DNA of 22,994 nucleotides from JAWLHA01 sp041690535 (GTDB lineage Bacteria; Pseudomonadota; Gammaproteobacteria; Thiohalomonadales; Thiohalomonadaceae). Position 1 is the first letter of the stretch; the number at the start of each line of letters is the position of its first letter. Positions 1 through 5,500 of this stretch are shown here, piece by piece. The notes beneath the pieces are model-generated. The model was not told the origin of the DNA, ran no database searches, and was given only the letters and a program-made list of their open reading frames with translations. The DNA is taken from contig JAWLHA010000066.1 of the NCBI GenBank assembly GCA_041690535.1, positions 1-22,994 on the forward strand, given 5' to 3'. The position numbers and the translations under genes are program-made.

Positions 1-90
1 CAAGCCGCCGCACTCCCGATCAGCGCCCTCGCGATTCCCCGGAGTGCGGCGGCTTGCCGCCGCTTTACTTAGCGGGAGCTTGCTCCCGCG
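1..90. repeat. Cluster of CTTG-loop hairpins, REP-like
   Basis: Positions 1-16 and 41-56 are perfect 16-bp inverted copies (arm CAAGCCGCCGCACTCC). Within the right copy, 46-63 forms a 7-bp GC stem around the tetraloop CTTG (53-56). A second hairpin at 72-89 has the same geometry, a 7-bp stem GCGGGAG/CTCCCGC around CTTG (79-82), but a different stem sequence. The left arm begins exactly at the CAAG loop, so a further hairpin is probably cut off by the window edge. The cluster lies downstream of hldD and could end or protect that transcript, but no convincing T-tract follows. Similar palindromes are common between genes in gammaproteobacteria; the family name is not known to me. Confidence 0.75.
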
Positions 91-200
91 TCCCCCGGCA
101 TTCCCGCGCCGTGGGGAATTTCCTAAGCGGGGCCTGTTCGCCGCACGCCGGTTCCGGAGGACCCAGAACCCCTTGCGGTCCGGTAGGCTCGGCCGTCGGA

Positions 201-1145
201 TCAACGGTTCAGCCACTCCATGTACGCACGCACCCCCTCTTCCACCGTCTTGAACGGCGCGTCGTAGCCGGAAGCGCGCAGGGCGGAGACATCGGCCTGG
301 GTGAAGCTCTGGTAGCGCCCCCTGAGGTGGTCGGGGAAGGGGATATATTCGACCTTGCCCTTCTGGTAGTAGCCGATCACCGCGTTGGCCACATCGTTGA
401 AGGTCTGGCTGCGGCCGGTGCCCACGTTGTAGATCCCGGAGACTTGGGGGTGGTCCAGGAACCAGAGGTTCACCGCCACCGCATCGCCCACGTAGATGAA
501 GTCGCGGCGCTGTTCGCCGTTGCCGTAGCCGTCACACCCCTCGAACAGGCGAACGGTGTCGCTCTCCTTCAACTGGTTGTGGTGGTGGAAGGCCACGCTC
601 GCCATGCTCCCCTTGTGCTGCTCGCGGGGGCCGTAGACGTTGAAGTAGCGGAAGCCGGCGATCTGGCTCTTGGCAGTGGGCAGCAGGCGGCGCACGTACT
701 GGTCGAAAAGGAACTTGGAGTAGCCGTAGACGTTGAGCGGCTCCTCGTGCTCGCGCTTCTCGCTGAACACAGTCCCCGAGCCGTAGACGGAGGCGGAGGA
801 GGCGTAGATGAACTGAACCCCCTCGTTGAGGCAGTAGTGCAGCAGGGCCTTCGAGTATTCGAAGTTGTTCTGCATCATGAACTTCCCGTCCCACTCGGTG
901 GTGGAGGAGCAGGCCCCTTCATGGAAGATGGCCTCCACCGGCTCGGCAAAGTCCCAACCCGCCTGCACGTGTGCGAGGAAGTCGTCCTTGTCCAGGTAGT
1001 CCATGATCTCGCAATCGGCGAGATTCTTGAATTTGGTGCCGTCCGAAAGGTCGTCCACCACGAGAATGTCGGTCCGGCCCCGGTCATTGAGGGCCTTGAC
1101 AATGTTGCTGCCGATGAAGCCGGCACCGCCGGTTACGATGATCAT
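201..1145 (-). CDS. hldD: ADP-L-glycero-D-manno-heptose 6-epimerase
   Basis: This cytoplasmic epimerase converts ADP-D-glycero-beta-D-manno-heptose to the L-glycero form, the activated heptose added to the inner core of LPS. The 314-aa protein is full length for the family. It opens with the Rossmann NADP-binding motif TGGAGFIGSN (residues 5-14). The extended-SDR catalytic residues are visible: serine around 116 in ASSASVYG, and Tyr140 and Lys144 in YGYSK. The ATG at 1145 was chosen because the glycine-rich motif starts almost at once and a purine-rich AGGGGAAG lies upstream. It is the last gene of the minus-strand group; hldE, which makes its substrate, lies 231 bp upstream, and a 7/10-bp tandem array sits within 20 bp of the start codon. 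Confidence 0.96.
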   Translation of the reverse strand: MIIVTGGAGFIGSNIVKALNDRGRTDILVVDDLSDGTKFKNLADCEIMDYLDKDDFLAHVQAGWDFAEPVEAIFHEGACSSTTEWDGKFMMQNNFEYSKALLHYCLNEGVQFIYASSASVYGSGTVFSEKREHEEPLNVYGYSKFLFDQYVRRLLPTAKSQIAGFRYFNVYGPREQHKGSMASVAFHHHNQLKESDTVRLFEGCDGYGNGEQRRDFIYVGDAVAVNLWFLDHPQVSGIYNVGTGRSQTFNDVANAVIGYYQKGKVEYIPFPDHLRGRYQSFTQADVSALRASGYDAPFKTVEEGVRAYMEWLNR

Positions 1146-1162
1146 TGCTGCATTCTTCCCCT

Positions 1163-1234
1163 CGCTGGTCGTCGCTGGTCGTCGCTGGTCGTCGCTGGTC
1201 GCTGGTCGCTGGTCGCTGGTCGCTGGTCGCTGGT
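1163..1234. repeat. Short tandem array, 10-bp then 7-bp units
   Basis: After a partial unit at 1163-1170, the 10-bp unit GTCGCTGGTC is repeated three times (1171-1200). The 7-bp unit GCTGGTC then follows four times, plus a six-base partial copy (1201-1234). The array sits 18-89 bases upstream of the hldD start codon, so it lies in its leader or promoter region. Its core TGGTCG is shared with the heptamer array at 22713-22796. Such arrays change length by slippage, so expression of hldD could be affected; that is inference. Confidence 0.9.
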
Positions 1235-1276
1235 GATTAGATCACCTCGTCAAGAGGGGATCAACCTGACTACACG

Positions 1277-1337
1277 CCTGTAGGTCCGCCTTCAGGCGGA
1301 CAGAAGCAACCCATGCGTCTGAAGGCGCACCTACAGG
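1277..1337. repeat. Inverted repeat between hldE and hldD
   Basis: The arm CCTGTAGGTCCGCCTTCAGG begins at 1277 and its near-perfect reverse complement ends at 1337. About 20 of 22 positions match around a central stretch that includes an inner GTCCGCCT-TCAGGCGGAC palindrome. It lies between the hldE stop and the array upstream of hldD. It could form an RNA hairpin in the message running from hldE to hldD. No T-tract follows, so it is not called a terminator. Confidence 0.7.
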
Positions 1338-1376
1338 TTAAACTCCAAGGTAATCAGTCTTCCCAGCCTCAAGCGA

Positions 1377-2810
1377 CTAACGACTGGTTCTAATGATCTC
1401 CACAATACGCGTCGTCGAGCACCCATCCAAAAAGTCCAGGATCACCACCTCGCCTCCTGCGCCCGTGACGCACTTGCCACCGGCCACCTCGTGGGGCTGA
1501 TAGTCGCCGCCCTTCACCAGCACATCGGGCTTGAGGCGGCAGATGAGCCGCTCGGGGGTGTCCTCGGAAAAGGGCACCACCCAATCCACCGCCCCCAGGG
1601 CGGAGAGGACCGCCATGCGCTGGGCCACCGGATTGATGGGGCGCTCGGCCCCCTTCAGGCGCTTGACCGAGTCATCGTCGTTCACCGCCACAATGAGGCG
1701 GTCGCCCAGGCGGGCGGCCTGCTCCAGGTATTGCACGTGGCCGGCGTGGAGAATGTCGAAACAGCCGTTGGTCATCACCACCCGCTCGCCGTGGAGCTGC
1801 GCATCCTGCACCAGAGCGGCCAGGCGGTCTTCGCCGACCACGCCGCGGGCCGGCTGCTCCTGGGAACGCAGCGCTTGGCGGAGTTCCGGGACGGTGACCG
1901 TGGCCGTGCCCAGCTTGCCAACCACCACCCCGGCCGCCAAATTGGCCAGGGCCGTCGCTTCGGCCATCTCCTCGCCGGCGGCGAGGGTGGTGGCCAGCAC
2001 CGAGATCACCGTGTCGCCCGCGCCGGTCACGTCGTAGACCTCCCGGGCCCGGGTGGGCATGTGCACCGGTGGATGCTCGCGGCGCAGCAGCGTCATCCCC
2101 TTCTCGCTACGGGTGATGAGCAGCGCCTCCAGGGTCAGTTCGTCACGCAGCCGTTCGCCGCGGGTGACCAGTTCCTCTTCGCCGGCGCACTTGCCGGCGA
2201 CCGCCTCGAACTCCGACAGATTGGGGGTGATGAGGGTGGCGCCCCGGTAGGGGGTGAAGTCCCGCCCTTTGGGGTCCACCAGCACCGGCTTGCCGGCCTT
2301 GCGCGCCAGGGCGATGAGCTCCTGGGCGCGGCGCAGTGCCCCCTTGCCGTAGTCGGAGAGGATCACCGCATCGGCCTCGGGAAGCAGCTGTTCGAAGCTC
2401 TGGAGCAGATCGGCGCAGTCGTGGCCTGGAAAGCCGTCCTCGAAGTCGAGGCGGATGAGCTGCTGATGGCGACTCAGCACCCGCAGCTTGGTCACGGTGG
2501 CGGAGCCGGGTAGCCGCTCGAAGTGGCAGCGCACACCGGCCTCACTGAGGCGGCGTTCGAGCATGTCGGCCGATTCGTCGTCGCCCGTGAGTCCGAGCAC
2601 CATGGCGGTGGCCCCCAAGGCGGCGATGTTGAGCGCCACGTTGCCCGCGCCGCCGGGGCGCTCCTCGGCATCGCCCACCAAAACCACGGGCACCGGCGCC
2701 TCGGGAGAGATGCGCGAGGTATCCCCGTGCCAGTAGCGGTCCAGCATCAGGTCGCCGACCACGAGGACCCGCGCCTTGTCGAACATCGGAAGATTGGCTG
2801 CCTTCATCAT
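1377..2810 (-). CDS. hldE: Bifunctional heptose 7-phosphate kinase / heptose 1-phosphate adenylyltransferase
   Basis: The protein carries out two steps of ADP-heptose synthesis for LPS core: phosphorylation of D-glycero-beta-D-manno-heptose 7-phosphate at C1, and transfer of AMP to the heptose 1-phosphate. At 477 aa it matches the usual fused HldE. The N-terminal PfkB/ribokinase domain (about 10-320) shows the glycine-rich RPGGAGNVALN segment and the DVTGAGDT anion-hole and catalytic-base motif near residue 262. The C-terminal cytidylyltransferase-like domain (about 345-477) starts with TNGCFDILHAGH, containing the HxGH nucleotide-binding motif around 354-357. The message begins with two adjacent ATGs (2810 and 2807), either of which could be used. 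It lies between the O-antigen ligase-family gene and hldD on the same strand. Confidence 0.96.
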   Translation of the reverse strand: MMKAANLPMFDKARVLVVGDLMLDRYWHGDTSRISPEAPVPVVLVGDAEERPGGAGNVALNIAALGATAMVLGLTGDDESADMLERRLSEAGVRCHFERLPGSATVTKLRVLSRHQQLIRLDFEDGFPGHDCADLLQSFEQLLPEADAVILSDYGKGALRRAQELIALARKAGKPVLVDPKGRDFTPYRGATLITPNLSEFEAVAGKCAGEEELVTRGERLRDELTLEALLITRSEKGMTLLRREHPPVHMPTRAREVYDVTGAGDTVISVLATTLAAGEEMAEATALANLAAGVVVGKLGTATVTVPELRQALRSQEQPARGVVGEDRLAALVQDAQLHGERVVMTNGCFDILHAGHVQYLEQAARLGDRLIVAVNDDDSVKRLKGAERPINPVAQRMAVLSALGAVDWVVPFSEDTPERLICRLKPDVLVKGGDYQPHEVAGGKCVTGAGGEVVILDFLDGCSTTRIVEIIRTSR

Positions 2811-2830
2811 TCCGCCCGTCGTACATTAAA

Positions 2831-2848
2831 TCGCGCATTTTAGCGCGA
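2831..2848. other. Small hairpin upstream of hldE
   Basis: TCGCGC (2831-2836) and GCGCGA (2843-2848) pair around the loop ATTTTA. On the minus strand it lies between the ligase gene and hldE, and a short T-run follows. It may have been a weak terminator or processing site before element A was inserted beside it; the stem is too short to be sure. The in-frame stop that the ligase gene would have used without the insertion (2840-2842) falls in this loop and arm. Confidence 0.4.
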
Positions 2849-2874
2849 AAGGGGGCGTCCAGGTGAGAAAAGCT

Positions 2875-2969
2875 TCTCGCGGTACAGGGTGAACGCATAC
2901 TAACGTCACGGCCGTGCCGTGAGCGTTGTAAGTCCTTGGGTAAGTATGCGTTTACCCTGTCTCGCGGCA
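2875..2969 (+). mobile_element. Miniature inverted-repeat element, copy A, with 10-bp duplication
   Basis: The element runs from 2885 to 2959 (75 bp). Its ends are inverted repeats: CAGGGTGAACGCATACTAAC on the left, and on the right, read on the other strand, CAGGGTAAACGCATACTTAC. The flanks TCTCGCGGTA (2875-2884) and TCTCGCGGCA (2960-2969) agree at 9 of 10 bases and look like a target-site duplication. The element carries no reading frame of its own, so movement would need a transposase in trans. Its right end contributes the last two codons and the stop of the upstream ligase gene. Compared with copy C (14964-15129) it lacks the centre. Confidence 0.82.
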
Positions 2970-4196
2970 GGAGACCGAGAGCCCGGCGGCGAATGCCACC
3001 GTGTAGACAAGATATGGATTGACGAAGGGGTTGCGCGCAAGCCACCCCTCGCTCAGGCCGAACACGGCAAAGGCCGCGAGGGTCAGCAGTCCGGCCAGGG
3101 CATGAAACCGGGGCCAGGGCGCCTCGCAACCCTGCAGACCTCTCAAGAACAGTCGCCCGGGTACGACGAAGAGGACAACCACCAGCGTGAGCAGTCCTGC
3201 TGCGCCAAGCGTGGCGAGCGCGTCAAAGTAGATGCTGTGAGCATGGCCATAGGCGGCATGGCTGCTGAGGGAGGCGCCGGCCTCGATCAGCCCCCGGGAG
3301 TCAGTGGCGAAGTCACCGATGCCCGTGCCCAGGAGCGGGTGCTCTCCCCAAATCAGCAGGGCGTTGCGCCACATGTTGAGGCGATCGCCCAGTGAGCTGT
3401 GTTGGCTGGGGTCCATCGCGTAAAGCTGCAGATCTGCGAACGCCTGGTTCACGTGCCGGACAAGGAAATCGAATTGGAAGGCGCCGATCACGGCCAGCGC
3501 CCCCAGTAACATGGCGCCAGGCAACCACAGATGCTTGGAAAACCGCCCTCGACCTTCCCACAGAAGCAGGACTACGAGTACCGGAAGAAAAATCCAGGCC
3601 CCCCGCGCCGCCGCAAGGACAGCGGCGTAACCGGCCGCTGCAATGGCGGCGATCAGGAGGGCGAAATGCCAGGGGGTGCGGGCAACGGTCACCAAGGCTG
3701 CGGCAAGTATGGCCATGATGAGCACGGCCATGTCCCCGAAGATGATCTTCATGTAGAGCCCGCTCGCCAGCGGGTGACCAAGCAAATGCACCTCGTACAC
3801 CGCCTGCCCCAGCAGGGATAAGGCACCCAGCAACGCGCCGACGAGGATAGGGCGTCCCGCGGCGAGCCCGGCACGCAGCACGAGCAGATAGAGAACACCG
3901 AAGGTGGCAAGACGGAAGTAACGCTCCAACCGCTTCCAGGCGGTGTCAATATCCTCGCTGTAACCGAGGCTAAGCAGGGCGAGGAGAAAGAGCAGGAGAT
4001 AGCCGGCGAAAAGCAACCTTTCGAAGGAGGTCAGCACTTCGCGGGCGGGCCAGGCGAAGGCGATCCCCAGCAGGAGGAGAGACGTATAGATGATGCTCCC
4101 GCCGTGATCGACGGAGAGCGAGACGACGGGAAAAAGACCGAAGAGCCCCCCCACCAGAGCGGGAATCCATTTCGCCGGTGGTGGATGGGGGGGCAT
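2952..4196 (-). CDS. O-antigen ligase family (Wzy_C/WaaL-like) membrane protein
   Basis: This is a polytopic inner-membrane protein of 414 aa, likely involved in joining or polymerising surface polysaccharide. About ten hydrophobic segments are visible from residue 10 onward. A large, less hydrophobic periplasmic stretch in the second half contains NMWRNALLIWGEHPLLGTGIG and HAHSIYFDALATLG, features of the O-antigen ligase/polymerase family. The start at 4196 (MPPHPPPAKW) was chosen because the upstream extension, to 4313, only reads the overlapping zinc-finger gene in another frame. Its place next to hldE and hldD supports a role in LPS, but ligase cannot be told from polymerase here. The last residues TG and the stop codon come from a mobile element; without it the frame would continue about 11 residues further. 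Confidence 0.85.
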   Translation of the reverse strand: MPPHPPPAKWIPALVGGLFGLFPVVSLSVDHGGSIIYTSLLLLGIAFAWPAREVLTSFERLLFAGYLLLFLLALLSLGYSEDIDTAWKRLERYFRLATFGVLYLLVLRAGLAAGRPILVGALLGALSLLGQAVYEVHLLGHPLASGLYMKIIFGDMAVLIMAILAAALVTVARTPWHFALLIAAIAAAGYAAVLAAARGAWIFLPVLVVLLLWEGRGRFSKHLWLPGAMLLGALAVIGAFQFDFLVRHVNQAFADLQLYAMDPSQHSSLGDRLNMWRNALLIWGEHPLLGTGIGDFATDSRGLIEAGASLSSHAAYGHAHSIYFDALATLGAAGLLTLVVVLFVVPGRLFLRGLQGCEAPWPRFHALAGLLTLAAFAVFGLSEGWLARNPFVNPYLVYTVAFAAGLSVSCRETG

Positions 4197-4204
4197 GGTG
4201 GGAC

Positions 4205-4417
4205 CTAGCGTTTTTCTGCGTGATCCTTCAGGAGGTATTCCGCACCGCAATAGGGGCACTTGGCCACGCCGGTCTGCTCGATGGGCAGGTAGACCCGCGG
4301 GTGCATGCTCCACAGTGCACTCTGGTCGGTGGGGCAGTGCAGGGGCAGATCCTTCCGGGTGACCTCATACCGGACCACACTGGCGCGGGCGGTCCCTTGT
4401 TTCATGCTGCTACTCAT
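4205..4417 (-). CDS. Zinc-finger domain protein, zf-CHCC family
   Basis: This small cytoplasmic protein of 70 aa resembles the zf-CHCC family, which also includes the C-terminal zinc-binding part of the mitochondrial complex I subunit NDUFS6. Metal ligands are likely the cysteine in LPLHCP, a histidine in MHPRVYLP and the pair in KCPYCGAEY near the C-terminus. The start at 4417 (MSSSMKQG) is preferred over 4504 because a strong GGAGG ribosome site lies 7 bases upstream and the longer version adds a non-conserved tail. It sits between ilvE and the ligase gene, only 8 bases before the latter, so the two are probably co-translated. The exact function of the bacterial family is not settled. Confidence 0.85.
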   Translation of the reverse strand: MSSSMKQGTARASVVRYEVTRKDLPLHCPTDQSALWSMHPRVYLPIEQTGVAKCPYCGAEYLLKDHAEKR

Positions 4418-4514
4418 CGAATCCTCCGTCGTTGTTTGCAGCCCAGGTACCTCGAAGGCGGGAGAAGCCCCTGTCCCTGCGGGAAGTCCGCCCTCCGGCC
4501 TCACGGGTCGCCCC

Positions 4515-5438
4515 CTATTTAACGTAGGTCAACCACTCGGGGTATTCCTCCCTTCGCCCGTGCACCTGGTCGAAATACATGCTCTGCAGCCGCTCGGTGA
4601 TGTGTCCGCGCCGGCCGCTGCCAATGGTCCGACCGTCCACCTCGCGGATCGGGGTGACCTCGGCGGCCGTCCCGGTAAAGAACGCCTCGTCGGCCACGTA
4701 CACCTCATCCCGGGTGATCCGCTTCTCGCGAACCGGCACCCCGATCTCCGCGGCCAGCCGCATGATGGTCTCGCGGGTAATGCCGTCCAGGGCGGAGGTG
4801 AGGTCGGGGGTGAAGATGGTGCCGTTGCGGATGATGAAGATGTTCTCGCCGCTGCCTTCGGCCACATAGCCCTCCGGGTCCAGCAGCATCGCCTCGTCAT
4901 AGCCGCAGCCCAGGGCCTCCTGCAACGCCAGCATGGAGTTCATGTAGTTGCCGTTGGCCTTGGCCTTGCACATGGTCACGTTGACGTGATGGCGGGTGTA
5001 GGAGGAGGTGCGGATCCGGATCCCCTTCTCCATCCCCTCGGCTCCCAGGTAGGCCCCCCACGACCAGGCGGCGACCATCACATGCACCTGCAGGTTGTCG
5101 GCGCGCAGACCCATCCCCTCCGATCCATAGAAGCACATGGGCCGGATGTAGGCCGATTCGAGCTTGTTCTCCCGTACCGCCGCCCGCTGCGCCTCGTTGA
5201 TGGTCTCCTTGTCGAAAGGCATCCGCATGTTGAGGATGTGGGCCGAGCGGAACAGCCGATCGGTGTGGTCCTGAAGCCGGAAAATGGCCGTACCCTTCTC
5301 GGTCTTGTAGGCGCGAACGCCCTCGAACACCCCCATGCCGTAGTGCAGGGTGTGGGTCAGGACGTGGGTCTTCGCCTCACGCCAGGGAACCAGTTCCCCG
5401 TCCAGCCAGATGACGCCGTCACGGTCGTCCATCGACAT
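4515..5438 (-). CDS. ilvE: Branched-chain amino-acid aminotransferase
   Basis: This PLP enzyme (fold type IV) exchanges amino groups between glutamate and the keto acids of leucine, isoleucine and valine. The 307-aa length is normal. Family signatures are present: HTLHYGMGVFEGVRAY at about 30-45, the YMNSMLALQEALGCGYDEAM stretch holding the PLP lysine region, EGSGENIFI, and GITRETIMRLA. The start at 5438 follows a GAGGAG ribosome site with about 9 bases spacing; a second ATG two codons on (5432) is less well placed. It is 62 bp downstream of glnE and 97 bp upstream of the zinc-finger gene on the same strand, an order seen in other gammaproteobacteria. It is probably read together with glnE. 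Confidence 0.96.
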   Translation of the reverse strand: MSMDDRDGVIWLDGELVPWREAKTHVLTHTLHYGMGVFEGVRAYKTEKGTAIFRLQDHTDRLFRSAHILNMRMPFDKETINEAQRAAVRENKLESAYIRPMCFYGSEGMGLRADNLQVHVMVAAWSWGAYLGAEGMEKGIRIRTSSYTRHHVNVTMCKAKANGNYMNSMLALQEALGCGYDEAMLLDPEGYVAEGSGENIFIIRNGTIFTPDLTSALDGITRETIMRLAAEIGVPVREKRITRDEVYVADEAFFTGTAAEVTPIREVDGRTIGSGRRGHITERLQSMYFDQVHGRREEYPEWLTYVK

Positions 5439-5500
5439 CGCTTCGCTCTCCTCAGAAAAATTCAGTCAGTTCTTCAGCAAAAAGTGGGGCCCGCCGCACG

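Noticed and set aside
54..1283. A 409-aa plus-strand frame opposite hldD
   Set aside because: It mirrors the highly conserved hldD gene in an opposite frame and has no recognisable domain; its tail is the tandem array translated.
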